Source: Gammaproteobacteria bacterium
GTDB taxonomy: Bacteria; Pseudomonadota; Gammaproteobacteria; UBA9214
DNA: 6,450 bases
Direction of reading: 5' to 3'
NCBI GenBank assembly: GCA_030599705.1
Contig: JAUVNM010000107.1
Location: forward strand, 1 to 6,450
Program-made: the position numbers and the translations under genes
Notes under the pieces: model-generated
Told to the model about the DNA's origin: nothing
The model's database searches: none
Seen by the model: only the letters and a program-made list of their open reading frames with translations
Shown here: positions 1-5,569 of the stretch, in pieces
Numbering within the stretch: the first letter of the stretch is position 1
Layout: every line of letters starts with the position of its first letter

Positions 1-70
1 CTGCCGGGGTAGCGGATTTACACGGGACAGGTGTAACCCACTTGGTCAGGGGGAAGGGAAAATATTGTAA

Positions 71-94
71 CTGTATAAATATGCAGACTTTTTT
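71..94 (+). terminator. weak candidate intrinsic terminator
   Basis: A 6-bp stem (CTGTAT 71-76 with ATGCAG 81-86, one G-T wobble, AAAT loop) is followed two bases later by six T (89-94). The stem is AT-rich and weak. It could end a plus-strand gene entering from the left, but no convincing coding sequence is visible in positions 1-99. A smaller dyad, TTACAC 18-23 with GTGTAA 31-36, lies upstream. Confidence 0.25.
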
Positions 95-99
95 GTGCG

Positions 100-621
100 C
101 TACTGATGGATTTCCCGGTCAGCAAGCAGCAGCCCGAGCATGGTTTTCGCGTCACGGATTTCCCCGCTGAATACCTGCTCGAGAGCCGCGGCAAAAGGCA
201 GCCAGTGCACCTCGATCACCTCATGCTCACCGGGTTGGGCCGGGACGGCTGTCAGGTCGCGGGCAAGATACAGGTGGATGATTTCATCACAGAATCCCGG
301 CGTGGTAAGGCTTGCCCCCAGTTTCTGCCAGTCCCGGGCCGCAACACCGGCTTCTTCGGCCAGCTCGCGTGCTGCAGTAGACAGCGGGGGTTCCCCGGGT
401 TCGAGCTTGCCGGCGGGCAGTTCCCAGAGCCAGCCACCAGCTGCGTGCCGGAACTGGCGCAGCAGGCAGACTTCCCGTTGCGGGTTTACCGCGGCAACCG
501 CAGCGCCACCGGGGTGCCGGACCACTTCCAGTTGTAACGGTTTTCCATTGGGTAAAACCAGTGATTCAATCCCGAGTTTGACTACCTGCCCGGTAAAAAT
601 GTTTTTTGTATGGTCTGGCAT
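100..621 (-). CDS. Nudix hydrolase, ADP-ribose pyrophosphatase type
   Basis: This 173-aa cytosolic protein carries a perfect Nudix box at residues 71-93: G71, E77, then R85-E86-L87 and E89-E90-x-G92-V93. These residues hold the Mg2+ that drives hydrolysis of nucleoside diphosphates linked to another moiety. The flanking features fit the ADP-ribose pyrophosphatase (NudF-like) group: an LRQFRHA stretch (54-60), WELPAGKLEPGE at the box entry, a TTPGFCDE segment (106-113) and a late IRDAKT helix (155-160). The expected reaction is ADP-ribose to AMP plus ribose-5-phosphate, but substrate cannot be fixed from sequence; GDP-sugar hydrolases (NudK) are close relatives. It is shorter than E. coli NudF (209 aa, from memory) but normal for compact members. 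The ATG start is supported by AAGGAA (628-633), six bases upstream. It is divergent from the cysteine-cluster gene. Confidence 0.93.
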   Translation of the reverse strand: MPDHTKNIFTGQVVKLGIESLVLPNGKPLQLEVVRHPGGAAVAAVNPQREVCLLRQFRHAAGGWLWELPAGKLEPGEPPLSTAARELAEEAGVAARDWQKLGASLTTPGFCDEIIHLYLARDLTAVPAQPGEHEVIEVHWLPFAAALEQVFSGEIRDAKTMLGLLLADREIHQ

Positions 622-627
622 GCGCGG

Positions 628-633
628 TTCCTT
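628..633 (-). promoter_or_regulatory. ribosome binding site of the Nudix gene
   Basis: On the minus strand this reads AAGGAA, six bases before the ATG at 621, and fixes that start. The 71-bp divergent spacer (622-692) also holds an AT-rich TATGAT (minus, 657-662) that could be a -10 box, without a convincing -35. Confidence 0.6.
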
Positions 634-692
634 ACTGTGAATCCGGAAGTTGCCGTATCATAATTCCCGAACACCGGACACTAATACGACGT

Positions 693-1127
693 ATGGACGT
701 GATGAAACCCTTTTTCGAACAGCAACCATTACGATTCGGGTGTACAGGCTGCGGGCGTTGTTGTATTGCCGGGAATGATTATTTCGTCTATTTGGGCAGT
801 GAGGATGCCGGGCGAATTCGCGGGTACCTGGGTCTGTCGGTTGACTGGTTCCGCCGCCGTTACCTGGGAAAGACGGCTGACGGTGATCCGGTGCTGGCAT
901 ATCATGCGGATGGCCGTTGTGTTTTCCTGCAGAACGATAACAGCTGCCGTATTTACCCGGTACGCCCGGTACAGTGCAGAACCTATCCTTTCTGGCCTGA
1001 AGTTACCAACAGTAAAACGGCCTGGCAGCGTGAATCAAGGCGCTGTGAAGGTATTAACCGTGGCCCCGGGATTCCCGTTACCACCATCCGCCGCATACTG
1101 AATGCCTGTCATGTGAACTCAGGGTGA
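693..1127 (+). CDS. YkgJ-type cysteine cluster protein
   Basis: A small (144 aa) soluble protein of the cysteine-cluster family (YkgJ / UPF0153-like), thought to bind zinc, iron or an Fe-S cluster; its biochemical role is not established. Visible motifs are C17-x2-C20-x2-C23-C24 near the N-terminus, then C76, C85 and the family signature IYPVRPVQCRTYPFWP (87-102, C95), with further cysteines at C118 and C139. There is no signal peptide or membrane segment. The start is uncertain: the reading frame is open back to 606, but family members begin shortly before the CxxCxxCC motif. I chose ATG 693; ATG 702 (giving MKPFFEQ) is equally possible, and neither has a strong Shine-Dalgarno sequence. The 3' end overlaps the converging RibD-like gene by 9 bp. 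Confidence 0.85.
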   Translation: MDVMKPFFEQQPLRFGCTGCGRCCIAGNDYFVYLGSEDAGRIRGYLGLSVDWFRRRYLGKTADGDPVLAYHADGRCVFLQNDNSCRIYPVRPVQCRTYPFWPEVTNSKTAWQRESRRCEGINRGPGIPVTTIRRILNACHVNSG

Positions 1128-1970
1128 CGGGTCCGGCGCCGGTTCGAATACGCTGAACCACTGGCTGGCGCCGGCCGGTGCAGCGGCGTCGTGGTACAGG
1201 CTGACAAGTTGCATGCCGCGCGCGGGGCTGAACCCGGCACCTGCGGTGAACGTATCATAGGCCTCGCCTGACAACAGCTGGTGGGTCATGGTCAGGTACA
1301 GGCGGTCGAGGACATTTGCCTCGACCAGCGTGTGAAACACGCCCGGTCCGGCAACGGAATAGATACTGCGATAGCCGTGTTCAGCAAGTGCCCCGATCAT
1401 TTTCCTGCCATCGACCCGCCTGCCGGTCCCTGCATGAATTGTGTCGATACCCCGTTCCGTCAACTGCCTGACCTTGCCATCCGGCGCCTGGTTGCCGGTA
1501 ATCACCGTGACCCGGCGGTCACGATAATGCTCAAGCGCATCAACGGGCAGATCGAGGCTGCTGCTCATGATGGCGATATCCGGTTGTTCCGGCAGGCCCT
1601 GCTCCCGGCGCCATGCAATGATGTCGGAAAATGCGGCTTCACGGCCGACCGGAAGCTGGGCCTGTGCCTCTCCGGCAGCGGTCTGTCTTAGAAACCGGCC
1701 ACTGGTTATCAGCAGGTCAGCCTGTCCCGCGAGTTCCTGGTACAGCCGCCAGTCGCGCTCATTGGCAATGGCCCCGGGAACCTCGTGGCTGCTGCGGCCT
1801 GCACCCGCTACGGCAATCCGTCCGTCCAGGGACGTAATGAAATTGCTGTAGACAAACGGGTGTCCGGGACGTCCCCGCTGGTGCAACCCGTGTTCCAGGT
1901 AGAGTCCCTTGATCCGGTGTGGCTTGCCCGAAGGCGGAAATAATCGGGTAATGGCTGGTGCTCTATCCAT
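1119..1970 (-). CDS. stand-alone RibD C-terminal-domain reductase
   Basis: A 283-aa protein with the RibD_C (dihydrofolate-reductase-like) fold and no N-terminal deaminase domain. Recognisable parts are YSNFITSLDGRIA (41-53), the start of the domain, where SLDG is conserved; the NERDWRLYQELAGQADLLITSGRFLR stretch (70-95), matching the helix and strand that contact NADPH in RibD; and a late AGPGVFHTLVEANVLDRLYLTM segment (207-228), corresponding to the GGP...L...GLVDE region. In bifunctional RibD this domain reduces the ribosylamino-pyrimidinone with NADPH in riboflavin synthesis. Stand-alone members occur in many bacteria and often have unknown substrates, and no other rib gene is nearby, so I call only a pyrimidine-reductase-like NAD(P)H enzyme. 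The ATG at 1970 lacks a clear Shine-Dalgarno sequence. The gene converges on the cysteine-cluster gene with a 9-bp overlap. Confidence 0.85.
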   Translation of the reverse strand: MDRAPAITRLFPPSGKPHRIKGLYLEHGLHQRGRPGHPFVYSNFITSLDGRIAVAGAGRSSHEVPGAIANERDWRLYQELAGQADLLITSGRFLRQTAAGEAQAQLPVGREAAFSDIIAWRREQGLPEQPDIAIMSSSLDLPVDALEHYRDRRVTVITGNQAPDGKVRQLTERGIDTIHAGTGRRVDGRKMIGALAEHGYRSIYSVAGPGVFHTLVEANVLDRLYLTMTHQLLSGEAYDTFTAGAGFSPARGMQLVSLYHDAAAPAGASQWFSVFEPAPDPSP

Positions 1971-1998
1971 GTGATTATTGCATGGGGCAAGTGCGGGT

Positions 1999-2034
1999 TT
2001 GCAGGCCGGTCAGTATAGCAATACCGGTCTGCAA
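1999..2034. repeat. inverted repeat enclosing a candidate minus-strand promoter
   Basis: The arms TTGCAGGCCGGT (1999-2010) and ACCGGTCTGCAA (2023-2034) are complementary over 12 positions with one G-T pair, separated by 12 bp. The spacer holds, on the minus strand, an extended -10 element (TGC-TATACT, 2012-2020), a plausible promoter for the RibD-like gene 42 bp downstream. The dyad could be an operator around that promoter. No good -35 is visible. Confidence 0.5.
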
Positions 2035-2036
2035 CC

Positions 2037-2094
2037 GGTGCAACCCGGACCTGCCGCGCCTTCGGTTGTGCCATCCTGATGTCCGGGTTGCGCC
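2037..2094. repeat. long inverted repeat (14-bp arms, 30-bp spacer)
   Basis: GGTGCAACCCGGAC (2037-2050) pairs with GTCCGGGTTGCGCC (2081-2094); the inner 11 bp are perfect and the extension has one G-T wobble. It has no T-run on either side, so it is not a standard terminator. It abuts the preceding inverted repeat. Confidence 0.6.
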
Positions 2095-2113
2095 TGTCGG
2101 CGGCCGCTGAAAA

Positions 2114-2127
2114 ATGGGATATCCCAT
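2114..2127. repeat. perfect 14-bp palindrome
   Basis: ATGGGATATCCCAT is its own reverse complement, a possible dimeric regulator site upstream of the FimX-like gene. The flanking bases do not extend the symmetry. Confidence 0.55.
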
Positions 2128-2336
2128 AGCTAATATATGGTTATGCAGGCCGCCAGAAAGCTGGCAGTGGGGTGGCGGGTTGCGATGCACACTATTAAAA
2201 AAAACCACATTCCGGTTATACCGTCTATACTTACAAATCACGTCGTGGGTTAAATACCGGTCGGATTACATGGTTTCTTGCCATGCAGGCAATCCGTGCC
2301 CCGCGTAGATAAGAACAGACAGGGAATAAAAGCATT

Positions 2337-4349
2337 ATGAAAGGGGAGAATTCCGTTGCCTATGTTGGCAAGGGAACATTCGCAAAAGATCTTGCCAGTC
2401 AGCTTGAAGCTGAGGGTCAGTCCCTGTGCATGGTCAAGCGTATCTCGGAACTGGCGCGTGCCCTGGAGCGTGAGCAGCCGGGTTCATTGATTGTCGAGCT
2501 GGCCGGGAAGGAGAATAGTCTTACCTGCCTGGACGTCGTCAGCAAGGTACTTGACGGGGCCAGGGTGCGCCCCCGTCTTCTCGTGGTCTCCGACAGGGCC
2601 GACCAGAAAATCCGGCTGAAAGCCGTACAGGCTGGCAGCGAGGTTTTCCTCGCAACCCCGGTTACCTCCCGGCTGATACTGCAGCACCTGTTCCCGGTGT
2701 CCGGGAGGAACGGAGAGCGCCACCGGGTGCTGCTGATTGATGACGCGATGAGCGACCAGTTTGCAGACACTGTGTCACAGTTGAAGCATGACGGAATGCA
2801 TGTGAAGCAGCTGAAGAATCCTGCGCAGGCCCTGCTGTCAATGATCAATTTTATGCCGGATTTGCTGATCATCGGGTATTCATTGCCGGGATGCCGGAGT
2901 GATGAAATTGGCAGAATGATTCATCAATTGAGCGATTACGAAGATATACCCGTTATTTACCTCTGTGATGAAGAAGACAAGGCTCTCACGCCGAGAGATG
3001 CCTGTCCGTATGAAGTGATCAGTACGTCTACTGAATACGCAGAGTTCGCTTCACGCCTGAACCGGCTGGCGCTGGCGGCACGCAGCCGGCGTAACAGGAT
3101 CCAGTATCTGCGCAACTATGACCAGTTAACGGGGTTTCTTAACCGTGATGGATTCCTCGCGCTCCTGGAACGTGGTTCCGGGGATAATGATGAGGCTGCC
3201 GTGCTCGTCCTCGAGCTTGAGAAAGCCGGTATGTCTCCGCAACTGCACAACGAACTGGTTTCCGGGGTGGCGAGCCTGTTGTCACGATCCATCCCCTCGT
3301 CAATGGTACCGGCCCGTGTCGGGGACTATGGCTTTGCGTTTCTGAGCAACGGCATACCACGCCAGGAACTCAAGAGCCTTGGCGAGCGACTGCGTCACGA
3401 TATCTGCAAGAGTATGTATGTTACTGGAGATACTTCGATAACAGTGGGTTGCAATCTGGGTATTGCTGTAGCCGATCATCCGTTGACAGACGGACTGCCA
3501 TTGTTCGCGCTTGCTATACAGGCCTGTAATGAAGCAGTGCAGTCCAGTGTAAATCATATCTGTATCCATTCACTGGCTCGCGTTGCAGAAGCAGCGCAAT
3601 CTTCGGAAGACAGAACGTTTGCTGAATACCTGCAATATGCCATTGACGAGAACCTGTTTCGACTGGTTTACCAGCCGATTGCTTCCTTGCACGGTAACGG
3701 GGTTGAAAAATATGAAGTCTTGCTGAGGCTGCATGACAGAAGCGGGCATGTTTTGCCGCCTTCCCGCTTTATGCCAGTGGCAGAACGCAGCGGGCTGATG
3801 CATGCAATTGATTGCTGGGTCATTGAGAGCGCAATGGATGTATTAAAAAAGCGCGGCAATGGAACCAGCCTGTTCGTGAAGGTTTCGTCAGAAAGTATCC
3901 AGGCCCCAGGGTTCTCTGCCTGGCTTGAAAATCTTTTTAATGCTCGCGGCCTGCCGGGTAACCGGCTGGTATTCGAGATCTGTGATGCAAATATCCGCGC
4001 AGGGCTGAAGCAGGTGGCCGATTTTGCAAACCATGCCAGGAAGCTTGGTTGTGGAATTGCGCTGGAGCATTATGATATCGGCAGGGATCTTGAGCCATTG
4101 CTGGAGCATATTTCTGCCAGTTACGTAAAAATAAACAGAAATGCGGTCGATGATATTGCTGTCAGCCGTGAGTTGCAGTTAAAGCTGAAAACGATGATTG
4201 CCTTGTGTGAACATCACAAGGCACGCGTGATCACCGGGTTTGTTGAAGACGCCAGCAGCCTGCAGTTGCTGTGGAAGTGCGGGGTGCACTACATCCAGGG
4301 TAATTTTCTGCAAGAACCGGATGAAGAACTTGATTTTGATTTTGGCTAG
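2337..4349 (+). CDS. FimX-like degenerate REC-REC-GGDEF-EAL c-di-GMP effector
   Basis: A 670-aa cytoplasmic signalling protein. Residues 1-120 and 128-245 look like two receiver domains. The second keeps the acidic pair D135-D136 but has G180 where the phospho-accepting Asp belongs; the first has E54 there and ATP instead of the usual KP. The GGDEF domain (about 258-410) keeps the D-x-L-T-G-x-x-N-R entry (262-270), but its signature is GDYGF (329-333), so no cyclase activity is expected. The EAL domain (about 430-660) reads YEVLLR (459-464). Its metal and catalytic positions are replaced: LSS-type KVSSES for the Asn site, EHYD (577-580) for DDFG, VKIN (597-600) for VKID, GFVED (634-638) for EGVE. 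This pattern resembles FimX, a c-di-GMP receptor for type IV pilus assembly that also has a dead EAL, but no PAS domain is evident. The start is supported by AGGGAA (2321-2326). Confidence 0.88.
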   Translation: MKGENSVAYVGKGTFAKDLASQLEAEGQSLCMVKRISELARALEREQPGSLIVELAGKENSLTCLDVVSKVLDGARVRPRLLVVSDRADQKIRLKAVQAGSEVFLATPVTSRLILQHLFPVSGRNGERHRVLLIDDAMSDQFADTVSQLKHDGMHVKQLKNPAQALLSMINFMPDLLIIGYSLPGCRSDEIGRMIHQLSDYEDIPVIYLCDEEDKALTPRDACPYEVISTSTEYAEFASRLNRLALAARSRRNRIQYLRNYDQLTGFLNRDGFLALLERGSGDNDEAAVLVLELEKAGMSPQLHNELVSGVASLLSRSIPSSMVPARVGDYGFAFLSNGIPRQELKSLGERLRHDICKSMYVTGDTSITVGCNLGIAVADHPLTDGLPLFALAIQACNEAVQSSVNHICIHSLARVAEAAQSSEDRTFAEYLQYAIDENLFRLVYQPIASLHGNGVEKYEVLLRLHDRSGHVLPPSRFMPVAERSGLMHAIDCWVIESAMDVLKKRGNGTSLFVKVSSESIQAPGFSAWLENLFNARGLPGNRLVFEICDANIRAGLKQVADFANHARKLGCGIALEHYDIGRDLEPLLEHISASYVKINRNAVDDIAVSRELQLKLKTMIALCEHHKARVITGFVEDASSLQLLWKCGVHYIQGNFLQEPDEELDFDFG

Positions 4350-4373
4350 CTCGCACCACTTGCGGGGCGACGG

Positions 4374-4418
4374 ACAATAAAAAACGGAGTCTGGGGACCA
4401 GGCTCCGTTTTTTATTGT
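4374..4418. terminator. strong bidirectional intrinsic terminator
   Basis: A 21-bp stem (4374-4394 with 4398-4418, GGA loop, one G-T wobble at 4390/4402) has a GC-rich core, CGGAGTCTGG, and flanking A6 and T6 runs inside the outer stem. Read on either strand it is a GC hairpin followed by a U-tract. It begins 24 bp after the FimX-like stop codon and ends 12 bp from the iscU stop codon, so it serves both converging genes. Confidence 0.93.
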
Positions 4419-4430
4419 AATTACAGGTTG

Positions 4431-4817
4431 TCAGGCTTCCGGCTGCTTGTCGTGGTAGTTCTCGATGGCCGCCTTGATGGCATCCTCGGCCAGAACAGAA
4501 CAGTGAATCTTCACTGGCGGCAGGGCGAGCTCTTCCGCGATGTCGGTGTTTTTTATCTCACAGGCCTCATCCAGGCTCTTGCCCTTGACCCACTCGGTGA
4601 GTAATGAGCTGGAAGCAATGGCTGATCCACATCCATAGGTCTTGAACCTGGCATCTTCAATGATGCCGTTCTCATTCACCTTGATCTGCAGTTTCATTAC
4701 ATCACCACACGCCGGTGCGCCGACCATTCCGGTACCCACATGCCCGTCATCCTTGTCAAAGGAACCCACATTACGCGGATTTTCGTAGTGGTCGAGTACT
4801 TTCTCGCTATATGCCAT
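4431..4817 (-). CDS. iscU: IscU Fe-S cluster assembly scaffold
   Basis: The 128-aa scaffold on which IscS-derived sulfur and iron form [2Fe-2S] clusters before transfer to target proteins. All functional residues are present: C37 and D39 in GAPACGD, C63 in TYGCGSA, and H105-C106 after the LPPVK motif (99-103) recognised by the HscA chaperone. Length matches E. coli IscU (128 aa). It lies 44 bp downstream of iscR on the same strand and is probably cotranscribed. The ATG is preceded by a weak GGGGA (4825-4829), seven bases away. Unusually, iscS does not precede it and iscA, hscB, hscA and fdx do not follow: the next element is a terminator. The cysteine desulfurase and chaperones it needs must therefore lie elsewhere in the genome. 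Confidence 0.97.
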   Translation of the reverse strand: MAYSEKVLDHYENPRNVGSFDKDDGHVGTGMVGAPACGDVMKLQIKVNENGIIEDARFKTYGCGSAIASSSLLTEWVKGKSLDEACEIKNTDIAEELALPPVKIHCSVLAEDAIKAAIENYHDKQPEA

Positions 4818-4857
4818 TGCTACATCCCCGAGTTGGTTTCTGTAAAAATATCTTTCG

Positions 4858-4870
4858 GCGGCTATGCCGC
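4858..4870 (-). other. intercistronic hairpin at the iscR-iscU junction
   Basis: GCGGC and GCCGC (5-bp stem, 3-base loop) enclose the iscR stop codon. On the minus strand a T5 run follows nine bases later (4844-4848). The spacing is poor for an intrinsic terminator. It sits where iscS lies in a standard isc operon and might trim or attenuate the message. Confidence 0.3.
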
Positions 4871-5305
4871 GCTTTGCGCCATGCTGGAACCAAACAGTTC
4901 CGGCTGGCTTTCGTCGGCTTGTGCCTGAACGGCTTCCGCAAGCGTAATTGCGTCAAGGTATTCATAAACCCTGTCGCTCAAGCGTTGCCACATCATCAGG
5001 CTGCCAGTCACCTCGCCGCCGATGGTCGTTGACCCCTGGCGTCTTACCATGTCGTCAACCGCATTCAGTATATTGGCAATCGTGATTTCACCGGCATCAC
5101 GTGCAAGACAATATCCACCGCCCGGCCCGCGCATTCCGGTAACCAGGTTGTGTTGACGCAGCTTGGCGAACAACTGTTCAAGATAGGAGATGGATATCGA
5201 CTGCTTGACTGAAATATCAGCCAGAGTGACCGGTCCTTTTTTCTGGTAAAGGGCCAGTTCCATCATCGCCGTTACAGCATGGCGGCCTTTCGTTGATAGT
5301 TTCAT
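4862..5305 (-). CDS. iscR: IscR-family Rrf2 regulator lacking cluster ligands
   Basis: A 147-aa winged-helix repressor. The N-terminal half is clearly IscR: MKLSTKGRHAVTAMMELAL (1-19), VTLADIS (26-32), the recognition helix ISISYLEQLFAKLR (37-50) with Glu43 retained, and the wing RGPGGGY (59-65). The E. coli [2Fe-2S] ligands (Cys92, Cys98, Cys104, His107) have no counterpart: the segment after AVDD (residues 86-105) is about four residues shorter and contains no Cys or His. The only cysteine in the protein is C66 in the wing. Downstream, MWQRLSDRV and ITLAEAV align again with IscR, so this is not a frameshift. A cluster-free, apo-locked regulator is predicted. The start has AGAGG (5312-5316) six bases upstream. 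The order iscR-iscU without iscS is unusual. Confidence 0.92.
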   Translation of the reverse strand: MKLSTKGRHAVTAMMELALYQKKGPVTLADISVKQSISISYLEQLFAKLRQHNLVTGMRGPGGGYCLARDAGEITIANILNAVDDMVRRQGSTTIGGEVTGSLMMWQRLSDRVYEYLDAITLAEAVQAQADESQPELFGSSMAQSAA

Positions 5306-5314
5306 GACGAACCT

Positions 5315-5389
5315 CTATGAATACGGTACTGATTTGTCTATCCCGGTGACCCTGGACCGTATTCCGTGCAGAATACCGGTGAGTTCCAT
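5315..5389 (-). CDS. possible 24-codon leader ORF of iscR
   Basis: An ATG at 5389 opens a frame of 24 codons (MELTGILHGIRS...VPYS) whose TAG stop (5317-5315) overlaps the iscR ribosome binding site AGAGG. This placement would allow translational coupling. However, the ATG has no Shine-Dalgarno sequence and the peptide has no recognisable feature, so it may be chance. Confidence 0.15.
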   Translation of the reverse strand: MELTGILHGIRSRVTGIDKSVPYS

Positions 5390-5395
5390 GTATTC
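5319..5395 (-). promoter_or_regulatory. iscR leader with alternating complementary elements
   Basis: In mRNA order the elements are GAATAC (5395-5390), GTATTC (5376-5371), GAATAC (5364-5359) and GTATTC (5324-5319). The third, as GAATACGGT (5364-5356), can pair with the second, ACCGGTATTC (one bulged G, 6-nt loop), or perfectly over 9 bp with the fourth, ACCGTATTC (5327-5319), which lies two bases from the AGAGG ribosome binding site. These two pairings are mutually exclusive. A regulatory RNA switch is inferred, not shown. Confidence 0.4.
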
Positions 5396-5411
5396 GCTGC
5401 TGACTAACCTA

Positions 5412-5441
5412 ATAATAGGGATTCTTGACTCTTTTTGTCAA
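5412..5441 (-). promoter_or_regulatory. iscR promoter
   Basis: On the minus strand a perfect -35 TTGACA (5441-5436) is separated by 18 bp from a -10 TATTAT (5417-5412, five of six consensus bases). Transcription would start near 5405, giving an iscR leader of about 100 nt. The -35 lies inside the IscR-type operator, as expected for a repressible promoter. Confidence 0.8.
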
Positions 5442-5445
5442 GTAT
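5421..5445. promoter_or_regulatory. IscR type 1-like operator
   Basis: A 25-bp dyad with half-sites ATTCTTGACT (5421-5430) and TGTCAAGTAT (5436-5445). It agrees at 22 of 25 positions with the E. coli IscR type 1 consensus as I recall it (half-sites ATASYYGACT and AGTCRRSTAT around a 5-bp W-rich centre). It overlaps the iscR -35 box, matching autorepression in E. coli, where type 1 sites require cluster-loaded IscR. Confidence 0.75.
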
Positions 5446-5521
5446 TTACCTGTACCCCAACTTGTGTAATATGGAAGAGTAAACCTTATAAGTTATTTAT
5501 TATCAATGGCTTAATAAACAA

Positions 5522-5541
5522 CCTATCCTCAAGGGGATAGG
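5522..5541. repeat. inverted repeat, CCTATCC arms
   Basis: CCTATCC (5522-5528) pairs with GGATAGG (5535-5541), extendable inward to about nine pairs. Read on the minus strand it is followed by a T-rich TTGTTTATT, but no minus-strand gene precedes it, so an operator or a boundary between the iscR and rsd control regions is as likely as a terminator. Confidence 0.45.
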
Positions 5542-5569
5542 GCAGCATACAACAATCTGGCGGGGTCAA

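Larger units (their letters stand above)
1971..2336. other. 366-bp divergent intergenic region rich in inverted repeats
   Basis: I see no credible coding sequence here; the open frames on both strands lack family features. The region lies between the divergent RibD-like gene (minus) and the FimX-like gene (plus). It contains, in order, a 12-bp inverted repeat (1999-2034), a 14-bp-arm inverted repeat (2037-2094), a perfect 14-bp palindrome (2114-2127), a small hairpin (GCCAG 2152-2156 with CTGGC 2161-2165), an A8 tract (2197-2204), and a TATACT (2226-2231) that could be a -10 box for the plus-strand gene but has no good -35. Confidence 0.7.

Noticed and set aside
1..99. Possible 3' end of a plus-strand gene at the left edge
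   Set aside because: One frame stays open but the translated residues resemble no family and continue antisense into the Nudix gene.
140..640. Long plus-strand open frames opposite the Nudix gene
   Set aside because: They are shadows of a high-GC gene whose minus-strand product has a perfect Nudix box.
2114..2308. 64-codon plus-strand open frame in the spacer before the FimX-like gene
   Set aside because: It starts inside the palindrome, has no ribosome binding site and has no protein-like character.
5446..5480. Possible IscR type 2 site around TACCCCAACTTGTGT
   Set aside because: Too few positions agree with the recalled type 2 consensus.
5304..5540. 78-codon plus-strand open frame across the iscR promoter
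   Set aside because: It runs through the -10, -35 and operator of iscR, has no ribosome binding site and resembles no family.
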